Assembly (NCBI RefSeq): GCF_946478925.1
Contig: NZ_CAMLDP010000013.1
Coordinates: forward strand, 1-29,847
Length of the DNA: 29,847 nucleotides
Direction of reading: 5' to 3'
Origin: an uncultured Nitrososphaera sp.
Lineage (GTDB): Archaea; Thermoproteota; Nitrososphaeria; Nitrososphaerales; Nitrososphaeraceae
Below, one piece after another: positions 1 to 6,940 of the stretch (position 1 is the first letter of the stretch; each line of letters opens with the position of its first letter). Under the pieces are notes generated by a model. That model saw only the letters and a list, made by a program, of their open reading frames with translations, was not told the origin of the DNA and did no database searches. The translations under genes were made by a program, and so were the position numbers.

Positions 1-26
1 GCGGCGCAGTGCCGGGCCGTCGTTGA

Positions 27-332
27 CCCATTGCGATAAGCATCGCCTATCCGCTCCTTGACACCGCGCTCTTTATGCCGGCGATACTCATCGTGCTTAA
101 TTCGGGCAAGGGATATCTGACTTCTATTCCGTGGATCTTTATCGGCTGGATTGCCCTCGGGGTGGCCGACACGCTGCTTGGGATTGCGCAGGTGCAAAAC
201 TTTGACGGCGACCTGTTTCTGATAAACGCGTTCTACGTCATCGCCTACCTTGCCATGGCGGCAGGGCTGTGGTGGTACAACAGGTTCTTTATCTTTGACA
301 AGGCCCGGCTCAAACCTGCGTCCGGTGGTTAA
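27..332 (+). pseudogene. C-terminal part of a multi-pass membrane protein, apparently frameshifted
   Basis: The readable part has hydrophobic segments typical of a polytopic membrane protein: YPLLDTALFMPAILIVL, then a stretch rich in W, I and G, then FYVIAYLAMAAGLWWY before a short basic tail. It ends at TAA 330-332. The first in-frame ATG is at 75, but coding character continues upstream to a TGA at 24-26. Frame 1 reads AVVDP up to base 30, and adding one C to the C run at 27-29 would join this to IAISIAYPLLD, which reads like one continuous membrane segment. So the gene probably enters from the left and carries a one-base deletion, real or from sequencing. I cannot name the family. It resembles the membrane domains found in archaeal sensor-like proteins. 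Confidence 0.55.
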
Positions 333-336
333 TTAA
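328..336 (+). promoter_or_regulatory. TATA-like box for the interrupted methyltransferase
   Basis: GTTAATTAA lies within the 12-nt palindrome GGTTAATTAACC (327-338), which overlaps the stop codon of the preceding gene. Its centre is about 28 nt before the TTG at 361, consistent with a leaderless message. Confidence 0.45.
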
Positions 337-360
337 CCCGTCCTGACAAATACAGCCGTC

Positions 361-1101
361 TTGGCCGATTTCAAGGACATGTTTTCAAAGCAGTCCAGCG
401 AGTATGCTGCTTCAAGGCCAACGTACCCAAGGGAGCTCTTTGAGTTCCTCGCAGGGCTCGTGGAGCGCAGGGAGCTGGCGTGGGACTGCGCGACTGGAAA
501 CGGGCAGGCGGCAGCGGCGCTTGCAGGATACTTCCACAACGTTATTGCAAGCGACGCAAGCAAAAAGCAAATTGAAAACGCACGGGCAGGCCCAAATGTG
601 CGCTTTGCAGTGTTTCCCGCAGAAAAGCCCGACCTTGCGGACGCAAGCGTGGACCTGATTACGGTAGCGGTGGCGCTCCACTGGTTCCGCTTTGACGACT
701 GAGAAGTCAGACGCGTCGCAAGAAAGGGAGCAATAATCGCCGCGTGGGCGTACGGGCTGCACTCTATAAGCCCTGAAATAGACAGGATAACGCAAACGTA
801 CTACAAGGACATTGTCGGCCGGTACTGGCCCCCTGAGATCCGGTACGTGGAAAACGGGTACGAGGACATACCCTTCCCGTTTCCGCAGATAAAAACTCCT
901 GATTTCAAGATAGAGCTTGAATGGGACATGCAGAACCTGCTTGGCTATCTTTACAGCTGGTCCGGCACGCAAAAGTACATCGAGGAAAACAAGTCCGATC
1001 CGGTGGAAATGATATACCCTGAACTAAAAGCGGCGTGGGGAGAGGAACACGCCAAGAGGAAAGTGACTTGGCCCCTATTCATGAAGGTTGGCCGGCTATA
1101 G
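361..1101 (+). pseudogene. Class I SAM-dependent methyltransferase interrupted by in-frame TGA
   Basis: One reading frame runs from TTG 361 to TAG 1099-1101 and is broken only by TGA at 700-702. The first part has the SAM-binding motif I WDCATGNGQAA and a later segment ITVAVALHWFRFDD. The part after the stop resumes in the same frame with EVRRVARKGAIIAAWAYG, the usual continuation in methyltransferases of the type-11/trans-aconitate methyltransferase group, and ends KVTWPLFMKVGRL. Relatives usually have two or three more residues (often F-Y-x) between the D-D and E-V segments. A 6-base in-frame deletion could therefore have both shortened the loop and created the stop. If the stop is real, the product lacks its C-terminal half and is probably inactive. 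It lies next to another apparently damaged gene. A restart at the internal GTG 847 would encode only a fragment without the SAM site. Confidence 0.75.
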
Positions 1102-1115
1102 GGGCGCTGACAACG

Positions 1116-1122
1116 TTTTTAA
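1116..1122 (+). promoter_or_regulatory. TATA-like box of rps11
   Basis: TTTTTAA lies about 34 nt before the ATG at 1153, predicting a leader of roughly 8 nt. Confidence 0.5.
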
Positions 1123-1152
1123 CCCTCTAAAAAGACGAAACTATCTACCAGT

Positions 1153-1560
1153 ATGTCTGAGCAAGACGAAGTTACGCAGACTAGGTGGGGAGTAGCCCAC
1201 ATCTTTAGCAGTTACAATAACACTCTTGTGCATATCACCGACCTGAGCGGCAGCGAGACGATCTCATTCAGCTCTGGCGGTCGCCACGTCACTGCCGACA
1301 GGTACGAGTCGTCGCCCTACGCAGCCATGAAGTCCGCTGTCGCGGCCGCTGAAGTGGCCAAGGGCAAGGGCATCAACGCGCTGCACATCCGCGTGAGGGC
1401 GGTCGGCGGCGTCGGCCCGAGAATTCCCGGTCCGGGAGCGCAGGCGGCAATCAGGGCGCTTGCAAGGGCTGGATTTCGCATCGGCAGGATTGACGACGTG
1501 ACTCCAATCCCGCACGACACGACAAGAAAGCCTGGCGGAAGAAGGGGACGCAGAGTCTAG
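1153..1560 (+). CDS. rps11: 30S ribosomal protein S11, archaeal type
   Basis: Structural protein of the small subunit platform, where it contacts 16S rRNA near the mRNA exit. The 135-residue product has the S11 core: [22 protein letters not shown] near the start, then [32 protein letters not shown], then the glycine-rich [23 protein letters not shown]. The C-terminus is the basic tail [10 protein letters not shown], which binds rRNA. Length and order match archaeal and eukaryotic S11 (uS11). The start ATG follows a TATA-like box closely. The gene stands alone here, with no ribosomal protein or RNA polymerase genes beside it. Its stop codon shares the palindrome CTAG (1557-1560) with the stop of the convergent gene on the other strand. 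Confidence 0.97.
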   Translation: MSEQDEVTQTRWGVAHIFSSYNNTLVHITDLSGSETISFSSGGRHVTADRYESSPYAAMKSAVAAAEVAKGKGINALHIRVRAVGGVGPRIPGPGAQAAIRALARAGFRIGRIDDVTPIPHDTTRKPGGRRGRRV

Positions 1561-1910
1561 AGCTCTTTCATTTCCGGGGCGAGTTTTATGTTCGCCCCGC
1601 AGCCACGTTTTTTCAACTCGCTTGCAAGCCACGCGACGAACCGGTCGTCAAATTTCCTGCCCTTTGACCTCTCTATCTCGTAGCCGTGGCTGTCGCGGAT
1701 CTTTTCGACAAACTGCCCAGAAATGAAAATCTTGGCAAACGACCAGCCGGCGCGCTCTAGCGGCGGGTCGATGGCATATTGGTTTTCCAATTCGCAGCGC
1801 GCCTGCAGCTCTGAAAGCACGTCGGTCGCTATCCGAGAGTCAGGCTCAAAAGTGGTAGTCTGAAAGTCAAGTATGAACGTGCCGAGTGGATTATTGTTAC
1901 TACTGCTCAT
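1557..1910 (-). CDS. Unknown small protein, last gene of the rtcB cluster
   Basis: I do not recognise this 117-residue protein. The N-terminus ([15 protein letters not shown]) is followed by a mixed region with a charged segment [24 protein letters not shown] and a single cysteine near residue 105. It has no signal peptide or membrane segment, so it is probably a soluble cytoplasmic protein. It overlaps the end of the upstream PDCD5-like gene by 11 nt, which implies cotranscription and coupled translation with rtcB and the PDCD5-like gene. The stop TAG shares the CTAG tetranucleotide with the rps11 stop. The tight overlap and protein-like composition support a real gene. Confidence 0.8.
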   Translation of the reverse strand: MSSSNNNPLGTFILDFQTTTFEPDSRIATDVLSELQARCELENQYAIDPPLERAGWSFAKIFISGQFVEKIRDSHGYEIERSKGRKFDDRFVAWLASELKKRGCGANIKLAPEMKEL

Positions 1911-2316
1911 TGTCCTGTTTCAACTTGTCCGAGAACGATATGAGCTTGCCGTCCTTTTCCACCTTGATTGAAGTGTCTATCCTGATCCGCAGGCCGACCG
2001 ACCTGAACAAAGACAGCAGTTCTCCTCCAGAAATCCTGGACTGGAGCTCGCCGGCAAGTATCAGTTCCGATATCTTGGTGACAATGGCCGCAGTCTGCGC
2101 CGGGAACTGCGCGTATGCTGCATTGAGCACTTCGTCGCCCCTGTCGTACAGGTATGCAGCGACTATCTCTCTTGGCGTCTTCGTTTTCTTTTCTGCCGGC
2201 GCCGCCGGCTCGCTCTTTTTCGCCTTTTCAAGCGCCGCCGCTTTTTCGCGCATCTCCTTCATTTTGCGCGCCTTTATGATCTCGATGTCCGGGTCGTCGC
2301 CGTTGCCCTCGCTCAA
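1900..2316 (-). CDS. PDCD5 (TFAR19)-like DNA-binding protein
   Basis: The 138-residue product has the PDCD5 plan. An N-terminal charged helix, DPDIEIIKARKMKEMREKA, is followed by a lysine/alanine/proline-rich linker (about residues 28-50). Then comes a helical core with AAIVTKISELILAGELQSRISGGELLSLFRSVG, which matches the PDCD5 pattern of a helix, a short GEL/GQI turn, an R-S/K-I segment and a final helix, and a basic C-terminal strand. Known archaeal homologues bind double-stranded DNA and their exact role is unclear. The match is by pattern only and divergent in the middle. The ATG overlaps the rtcB stop by 4 nt (2313-2316), and its own end overlaps the next gene by 11 nt, so it is cotranscribed with rtcB. 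Confidence 0.7.
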   Translation of the reverse strand: MSEGNGDDPDIEIIKARKMKEMREKAAALEKAKKSEPAAPAEKKTKTPREIVAAYLYDRGDEVLNAAYAQFPAQTAAIVTKISELILAGELQSRISGGELLSLFRSVGLRIRIDTSIKVEKDGKLISFSDKLKQDNEQ

Positions 2317-3785
2317 CCCTTTATCACCCCTATGGGGACGAGCCTGACCACCTTTGTGGCGATGCCAAGCGAGTCGGACACGTCTGCGACTGCGTCCACG
2401 TCCTTGTACGCCTCTGGCGTCTCTTCCACCATGCCGTCCTTCGTCAGCGCTTTCAGGTATATGCCCTTTGACTCTAGATTTCCACGGACGCCTTCGGGCG
2501 TGTAGCTGCGCTTTGCGGCAGACCTCGACATGGTCCTGCCGGCGCCGTGCGCAGTCGAGCCAAAGCTGAGGTCAAGCGAGTTTCTGCCGCCAAGCAATAT
2601 CCAGCTTGCAGTGCCCATCGAGCCCGGTATTATCACCGGCTGCCCAAGGCCGCGGTACTTGCCCGGAACCTGCTCCATGCCGGAGGGAAACGCCCTCGTG
2701 GCGCCCTTGCGGTGCACTACTACTTCGCGGGTCCCCTCGCCGTCAATTTTGTGGCGTTCTACTTTTGCAATGTTGTGTGACACGTCGTACACGAGGTCCA
2801 TCTTTAGCCCGTCCTCAGACATGCCGAAAAAGCGCTCGAACGTCTTTCTCGTCCAGTGGGTTATCATCTGCCGGTTGGCCCATGCAAAGTTGAGTGCAGA
2901 GAACATGGCCTTTCTGTAGCCTTCGCCCTCCTTAGAGTTGTTTGGCACGCACGCAAGCTCTCTGTCCGGTAGCATGATGTTGTACTTGCGCAATGCAGAC
3001 TCTGACACACGCAAATAGTCGGTGCATATCTGGTGGCCAAATCCCCTGGAGCCACAGTGCACCAGCACCGTCAGCTGGCCCTCTTTCTCGATGCCCATGG
3101 CTTTTGCGGCCCGCTCGTCGAAAATCCTGTCAACCTTTTGAAGTTCCAGAAAATGGTTGCCCGAGCCAAGCGAGCCGAGCTGCGGCGCGCCCCTCTTTCT
3201 TGCCGTGTCCGATACACTGCCGGGATCGGCGCCCTTCATCGTGCCGGACTCCTCGCAGACCTCTGCGTCGTGGTTCGTGCCATAGCCGTGCCTCACCGCC
3301 CATCCGACTCCTTCGACCAAGAGCTCGTCCAGTTCTGATTTTGTCAGCCTCACGGCGCCCTCGCTTCCAACGCCGGAGGGAATGGACTTGAACAGGTCGT
3401 TTACGAGGTCCTTCAGGCGCGGCCTCACGTCGCTTTCCGTGAGGTTCGTGCGCAAGAGCCTCACGCCGCAGTTGATGTCATATCCCACGCCTCCGGGGCT
3501 TATCACGCCGTCCTCGACGTCGGTCGCGGCGACTCCTCCCACCGGAAAGCCATAGCCCTCGTGTCCGTCCGGCAACACCACGACGTGCTTTTTCACGCCC
3601 GGAAGCGTTGCGACGTTTGCAGCCTGATCGATGGTCCTGTCGGTCACCATCTTGGAAACCAGAGAATCGTTAGCGTAAATGCTGACCGGCACCTTCATGC
3701 CACGCGAAGAGTCGGCGTCGATCCTGAACTCTCTGTCGCCTATCTTTCGCACCTTGAGGCCGGCCCTTGTAGCAATCTCTATCAA
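2313..3785 (-). CDS. rtcB: RNA-splicing ligase RtcB (3'-phosphate/5'-OH RNA ligase)
   Basis: Joins tRNA exon halves after intron excision by sealing a 2',3'-cyclic phosphate or 3'-phosphate end to a 5'-hydroxyl, using GTP and Mn2+. The 490-residue protein keeps the active site: D103 and C106 in GYDINCGVR, N210-H211 in GSGNHFLEL, H243 in LVHCGSRGFGHQ, H337 in DVSHNIA, and the guanylylated histidine H413 in FGSTAHGAGR. Length is normal and there is no intein, unlike several archaeal rtcB genes. The start is TTG 3785, about 30 nt downstream of a TATA-like box, so nearly leaderless. It heads a three-gene overlapping cluster. Archaease, its usual activator, is not in the window. Confidence 0.97.
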   Translation of the reverse strand: MIEIATRAGLKVRKIGDREFRIDADSSRGMKVPVSIYANDSLVSKMVTDRTIDQAANVATLPGVKKHVVVLPDGHEGYGFPVGGVAATDVEDGVISPGGVGYDINCGVRLLRTNLTESDVRPRLKDLVNDLFKSIPSGVGSEGAVRLTKSELDELLVEGVGWAVRHGYGTNHDAEVCEESGTMKGADPGSVSDTARKRGAPQLGSLGSGNHFLELQKVDRIFDERAAKAMGIEKEGQLTVLVHCGSRGFGHQICTDYLRVSESALRKYNIMLPDRELACVPNNSKEGEGYRKAMFSALNFAWANRQMITHWTRKTFERFFGMSEDGLKMDLVYDVSHNIAKVERHKIDGEGTREVVVHRKGATRAFPSGMEQVPGKYRGLGQPVIIPGSMGTASWILLGGRNSLDLSFGSTAHGAGRTMSRSAAKRSYTPEGVRGNLESKGIYLKALTKDGMVEETPEAYKDVDAVADVSDSLGIATKVVRLVPIGVIKG

Positions 3786-3810
3786 TTTGCTACAAAATTG
3801 GCGCCGGAGT

Positions 3811-3820
3811 TATTATAAGC
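3811..3820 (-). promoter_or_regulatory. TATA-like box of the rtcB cluster
   Basis: GCTTATAATA on the minus strand; its centre is about 30 nt before the TTG start of rtcB. It supports the TTG start and a very short leader. Confidence 0.5.
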
Positions 3821-3824
3821 GCTT

Positions 3825-4124
3825 CTATGCACGCTTGTATGCTGGTGCAAACACCGCGTGCGCCGGCAGGATCTCTACCTTTGGCTCGCTCTTGATGCCC
3901 GTCTTTTTTACCTCCGGCATCAACCTGCCGTCAACGAATTTTTGAAAATCCTGCTCGCTTTCCCATATGTCCGTGACCCTTATGCCCTTGCTGTCAAAAG
4001 CGGCGACGTGAAACATCGCGCCCTTGGGTACGTTTCCTTCCCAGTTGACCGTTTTCCTGAGAGCCTCGTAGTCTTCCTTCTTTACTCCTTCCCACGACAT
4101 GATCATTGCTACCGGCATTTCCAC
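3825..4124 (-). CDS. Small ABM-like dimeric alpha/beta-barrel protein
   Basis: A 99-residue soluble protein. The pattern is an N-terminal strand (MPVAMIMSWEGV), a helix with DYEALRKTV, a strand (AMFHVAAFD), RVTDIWESEQDFQKFVDGRLMPEVKKTG, and a last strand PKVEILPAH. The sequence W-E-S-x-x-D-F-x-K-F-V is typical of antibiotic-biosynthesis-monooxygenase-like ferredoxin folds that dimerise into barrels. Such proteins range from monooxygenases to heme or small-molecule binders, so the substrate cannot be stated. Start is GTG 4124 or ATG 4118. A TATA-like box at 4144-4153 (minus strand) favours GTG 4124 with almost no leader. It lies between rtcB and the divergent purB. Confidence 0.82.
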   Translation of the reverse strand: MEMPVAMIMSWEGVKKEDYEALRKTVNWEGNVPKGAMFHVAAFDSKGIRVTDIWESEQDFQKFVDGRLMPEVKKTGIKSEPKVEILPAHAVFAPAYKRA

Positions 4125-4184
4125 TCTGTTAAGGTGCTGGTGAGTATTAATGGATTATAGCCACGTCTCAAGCCCTGGTGCAAG

Positions 4185-4193
4185 ATTTATTTT
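4185..4193 (+). promoter_or_regulatory. TATA-like box deciding the purB start
   Basis: ATTTATTTT centred about 27 nt before GTG 4216 predicts a transcript that begins at this codon. It argues against the in-frame ATG at 4150, which lies upstream of the box. Confidence 0.5.
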
Positions 4194-4215
4194 CAGCGCC
4201 GCATGCCCCTCTTCC

Positions 4216-5571
4216 GTGCCAATACTGCCCATAGACTCGGGACGCTACGGTAGCAAGGAGATGCGCGCGATTTTCAGCGACGAGCAGCGCCTCCAGTATC
4301 AATTGGACTTTGAGGCCGCAGTAGCGAGGGTGCAGGCGAGAATAAAGATGGTGCCAGAGGATGCGGCAAAAGAGATAGGCAGCGCCGCAAAATCCGGCAA
4401 AATCACGCTAGCACGCGTCGCTGAACTTGAGGCCAAGAGCGAGCACGACACGGCTGCAATGGTTGAGGCAATAAGCGAGCAGGTGCCATCCGGCGCCAAG
4501 CCGTGGGTGCACTATGGGTTGACAAGCAACGATGTAGTCGACACCTGCACGTGTATGCAGATGCGGGACGCGTTTTCGATAATCGAGGAGAAGGTGGCAA
4601 AACTCGCGCAGTCGCTTGCGGACAGGGCAGTCGAATTCCGAGACGTGCCGGCGGTGGGCCGCACGCACGGTCAGCACGCAAGCATCATATCTTTTGGACT
4701 AAAGTTTGCAGTGTGGGCGTCAGAGATGGCGCGCCATGTGGAGCGCATCGAGGAGGGCAAGAAGCGCTTTCTCCTATGCAAGACCCGGGGCGTCGTAGGC
4801 ACCGGATCATTGATGGGCGAGCGGGCCCTTGAAGTGGAAAAACTGGTCGCCGGCGACCTCGGCCTCTGGTCGGTTGACGCCGCAACGCAGGTCATACCGA
4901 GGGAGCGCTATTCAGAGATGCAGTTTTTGATGGCCGTGATCGGGTCGACACTCGACAAGGTCGCCGTAGAGGTGCGCAACCTGCAGCGCACAGAGATTGC
5001 TGAAGTAGCCGAGCCTTTCAAAAAGGGCCAGATGGGTTCAAGCGCTGTCCCGGTAAAGCGCAATCCGATAAAGAGCGAGCGCGTGTCCTCGCTTGCAAGG
5101 ATGCTAAAGTCGCTAGTTTCCGTATCGATGGACAACATACCGCTCTGGCACGAGCGCGACCTGTCAAACTCGGCCAACGAGCGCTTTACGCTACCGATGG
5201 CCGCCATCTTGCTTGACGAGATGCTGAATGCGATGGCAAGGGTGGTGGCAGAGCTGAAGGTGAACAAAGAGCGCGTGGTTGCAAACCTCGACATGACCAA
5301 AGGACAAATCTATGCCGAGTTCGTCCTTGAGGCGCTCGTGAAAAAGGGTGTCGCGCGCTTTGACGCCTACCGGGACATCCAGCGCGTGGCGTTTTCTGCG
5401 CTAGAGTCCGGCGAGCAGTTCCTAGATGCAGTATCTAAAGACGAGAGCATCGGCAAGCACCTTTCAAGAAAAGAAATTGCCGCGATATTCAAGGCCGAGA
5501 ACCACCTTGCCGCGTCAGGCAAGATAATAGACAACGTGGCCAAGCTTGTCAAGCAAGTTACAAAGAAGTAG
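4216..5571 (+). CDS. purB: Adenylosuccinate lyase
   Basis: Catalyses two fumarate-releasing steps of purine synthesis: SAICAR to AICAR, and adenylosuccinate to AMP. From GTG 4216 the product is 451 residues and begins VPILPIDSGRYGSKEM, the normal N-terminus of this family. The upstream ATG at 4150 would add 22 atypical residues. Visible hallmarks are HYGLTSNDVVDT, the catalytic histidine region VGRTHGQHAS, and the fumarase/aspartase-superfamily signature GSSAVPVKRNPIKSE, whose flexible loop carries the catalytic serine. Length and motif order are normal. purN, another purine gene, lies about 10 kb away on the other strand. The gene ends 2 nt before the tRNA-Phe gene, which is convergent with it. 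Confidence 0.95.
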   Translation: MPILPIDSGRYGSKEMRAIFSDEQRLQYQLDFEAAVARVQARIKMVPEDAAKEIGSAAKSGKITLARVAELEAKSEHDTAAMVEAISEQVPSGAKPWVHYGLTSNDVVDTCTCMQMRDAFSIIEEKVAKLAQSLADRAVEFRDVPAVGRTHGQHASIISFGLKFAVWASEMARHVERIEEGKKRFLLCKTRGVVGTGSLMGERALEVEKLVAGDLGLWSVDAATQVIPRERYSEMQFLMAVIGSTLDKVAVEVRNLQRTEIAEVAEPFKKGQMGSSAVPVKRNPIKSERVSSLARMLKSLVSVSMDNIPLWHERDLSNSANERFTLPMAAILLDEMLNAMARVVAELKVNKERVVANLDMTKGQIYAEFVLEALVKKGVARFDAYRDIQRVAFSALESGEQFLDAVSKDESIGKHLSRKEIAAIFKAENHLAASGKIIDNVAKLVKQVTKK

Positions 5572-5573
5572 AG

Positions 5574-5647
5574 TGCCGTCGGTGAGATTTGAGCTCACGA
5601 CGGCTCCGTCTTCAGCGGAGTGCTCTCCCGGGCTGAGCTACGACGGC
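5574..5647 (-). tRNA. tRNA-Phe (anticodon GAA)
   Basis: Read on the minus strand it folds completely: acceptor GCCGTCG/CGACGGC (7 perfect pairs), D stem GCTC/GAGC, anticodon stem CTCCG/CGGAG with loop CTGAAGA (anticodon GAA), and T stem GTGAG/CTCAC with loop CTCAAAT. The discriminator base is A. CCA is not encoded and there is no intron. The first base sits about 29 nt downstream of a TATA-like box. Confidence 0.95.
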
Positions 5648-5672
5648 ACTGGCTGACTACTTTTTGTGGACC

Positions 5673-5680
5673 GTATATAA
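5673..5680 (-). promoter_or_regulatory. TATA-like box of tRNA-Phe
   Basis: TTATATAC on the minus strand, about 26-29 nt before the mature 5' end of the tRNA. Confidence 0.6.
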
Positions 5681-5693
5681 TCCTTGCAAAAAT

Positions 5694-5723
5694 GTGCTGG
5701 AGGCGCGATTTGAGCCCGCGACC
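5694..5723. repeat. Displaced copy of the tRNA-Met 3' end (putative att site)
   Basis: These 30 bases match 6809-6838, the T-arm and 3' acceptor strand of the tRNA-Met gene, at 28 of 30 positions and in the same orientation. The differences are at 5698 and 5706, the second of which breaks a T-stem pair. No D arm or anticodon arm follows, so this is a fragment and not a gene. It is the expected scar at the far end of an element integrated into a tRNA 3' end. Confidence 0.8.
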
Positions 5724-5961
5724 CTGCCAAATGCGGCTCAACTCCATTTCTGGTACTTTTTTCACTTGTACATAAGCCCCAACGGATTATCTTGCGGCAT
5801 TTCACAAATCCTTTCTCATCAATTAATTTTCATTTAGAACACTATAGTCTTCGCTGAATGCCTATGCAGGAGAATGGATTTTGCATTTTTCTGCATTTTC
5901 TGGGCTTTCGCATGCTACAAAAACCATTTAGGAAGAATATTCTGTACTTTTAATACTCAAT
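5724..5961. other. AT-rich non-coding flank of the insert
   Basis: No gene is supported here. The base composition is clearly richer in A and T than the surrounding genes. It contains two near-identical adjacent 10-mers (TGCATTTTTC at 5882-5891 and TGCATTTTCT at 5892-5901), and its end holds the promoter of the next gene. I see no tRNA body continuing from the 5694-5723 fragment. Confidence 0.6.
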
Positions 5962-5969
5962 CCTATATA
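5962..5969 (+). promoter_or_regulatory. TATA-like box of the RHH gene
   Basis: CCTATATA about 35-40 nt before ATG 6004. A second candidate, CTTTTAATAC at 5947-5956, would instead suit the GTG/ATG pair at 5971/5974. Confidence 0.4.
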
Positions 5970-6003
5970 TGTGATGTCGATAAATAATTTCTTGACTTTA
6001 GCC

Positions 6004-6603
6004 ATGGTAAATAATTCAAGCATCACTTTTCGCGTTGATGATGATAACATTAACAAATTAAGAAAACTGGCAGACGAAGAGGGCATGTCGTTGAACACAT
6101 TAGTAAACAGGATTCTGGACTCTTATCTGGAATGGGAGTTTATTGCGCCAAAAGTGGGATTTGCTCCCATGCAGAAATCAGTCCTGAAGGATCTTTTCGA
6201 CTATGTGCCTGAAGAGCGACTAAAGGAAATAGCAATCAAGGCAGCAGATAGCTTTGAAGATGAGCTCCTCATAATGTGCGGAAAAGTAGACTTGGATGCA
6301 GTACTTTCCATCACCAAGAACAGGGTCAAGAGGTCCGGCTTTGTATTGAGAGAATTTAGCAAGAATACAGATAACGGCGGAATAAAGCTGATCTTGCAGC
6401 ACGATGTCGGGCAACATTGGGGCACCTTCTCAAAGACCTACATCGAGAGATTGATTAACAACGTAGGGTATCCTGTAAAGATAGAATCAACTGACAATTC
6501 TCTCTCTATAGAGATTGGGAAAGCCGAGGGAAACCCAGTGTACACGCGATTGGCTGCAAAGTCATTATCTAATACAAGGAAACAAAAGCAAGAGGCGAGC
6601 TAG
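6004..6603 (+). CDS. Ribbon-helix-helix protein with uncharacterised C-terminal domain
   Basis: From ATG 6004 the product is 199 residues. Residues about 5-40 (SITFRVDDDNINKLRKLAD, then GMSLNTLVNRILDSYL) form a ribbon-helix-helix DNA-binding domain: a short strand, a helix, the G-M-S-L turn and a second helix. The remaining roughly 150 residues are a separate domain that I do not recognise, with LQHDVGQHWGTFSKTYIERLINNVG followed by two strand-like segments. One cysteine is present (IMCGKVD). Starts at 5971 or 5974 would add about 10 unlikely residues. The gene is AT-rich compared with both sides and is the only gene in the putative tRNA-Met-bounded insert, which points to horizontal origin. 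It probably regulates transcription, perhaps its own. No partner toxin gene is visible. Confidence 0.85.
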   Translation: MVNNSSITFRVDDDNINKLRKLADEEGMSLNTLVNRILDSYLEWEFIAPKVGFAPMQKSVLKDLFDYVPEERLKEIAIKAADSFEDELLIMCGKVDLDAVLSITKNRVKRSGFVLREFSKNTDNGGIKLILQHDVGQHWGTFSKTYIERLINNVGYPVKIESTDNSLSIEIGKAEGNPVYTRLAAKSLSNTRKQKQEAS

Positions 6604-6809
6604 CCCGGAGCCATATTTTACTACCAAAACCTGTCAAAAGTTAAAGCGTTTAATCAAAAAGTATCTTGCCTCTGTACTGTGTGCCTAAAATGTTCGTTCG
6701 CCCTTGCTGATCCCGACATTATAATATTAGAAAAAACGCCATAATCTTTAATGTTAAATTATCCATTTTTCAGTTCAAAAATATCATAAACCCTTTGTAA
6801 GAAAAGTAG

Positions 6810-6884
6810 TGCCGGAGGCGGGATTTGAGCCCGCGACCTTACGATTATGAGTCGTACGCTCTAACCAAGCTGAGCTACCCCGGC
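6810..6884 (-). tRNA. tRNA-Met (anticodon CAT), elongator type
   Basis: Minus-strand cloverleaf: acceptor GCCGGGG/CTCCGGC (one G-T pair), D stem GCTC/GAGC, anticodon stem TACGA/TCGTA with loop CTCATAA (CAT), T stem GCGGG/CCCGC with loop CTCAAAT, discriminator A. The anticodon stem lacks the three G-C pairs of initiator tRNA, so this is the elongator type; a tRNA-Ile2 read by modified CAT is less likely. No intron and no encoded CCA. Its 3' end is the apparent integration site of the adjacent insert. Confidence 0.93.
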
Positions 6885-6930
6885 ACGCGCGCTCAGCAAG
6901 CGTACTGCGATTTGGGATATTTCCGCCCTG

Positions 6931-6940
6931 CTTATATTAA
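6931..6940 (-). promoter_or_regulatory. TATA-like box of tRNA-Met
   Basis: TTAATATAAG on the minus strand, about 50 nt before the mature 5' end, directly beside the stop codon of the CBS gene. It implies a 5' leader of about 25 nt removed by RNase P. Confidence 0.45.

Larger units (their letters stand above)
5694..6838. mobile_element. Putative tRNA-Met-integrated mini-element or remnant
   Basis: A 1.1 kb AT-rich segment lies between an intact tRNA-Met gene and a second copy of that tRNA's 3' end (5694-5723 and 6809-6838). The order is intact tRNA, insert, displaced 3' fragment, which is the product expected from tyrosine-recombinase integration at a tRNA gene. The only gene inside encodes a ribbon-helix-helix protein. 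No integrase was found, so it is either a non-autonomous element or an eroded remnant. The two mismatches suggest an old event. A relic of tandem tRNA duplication is the alternative. Confidence 0.55.

Noticed and set aside
700..702. TGA read as selenocysteine in the methyltransferase
   Set aside because: The position is not a catalytic cysteine site in this family, the loop is shortened there, and I see no SECIS-like element. Selenocysteine use is not known to me in Thaumarchaeota.
5694..5790. Second complete tRNA gene beginning at the 5694 fragment
   Set aside because: Only the T arm and acceptor strand are present. I found no matching 5' acceptor strand (GCTGGAG on the minus strand), D arm or anticodon arm within the next 100 bases.
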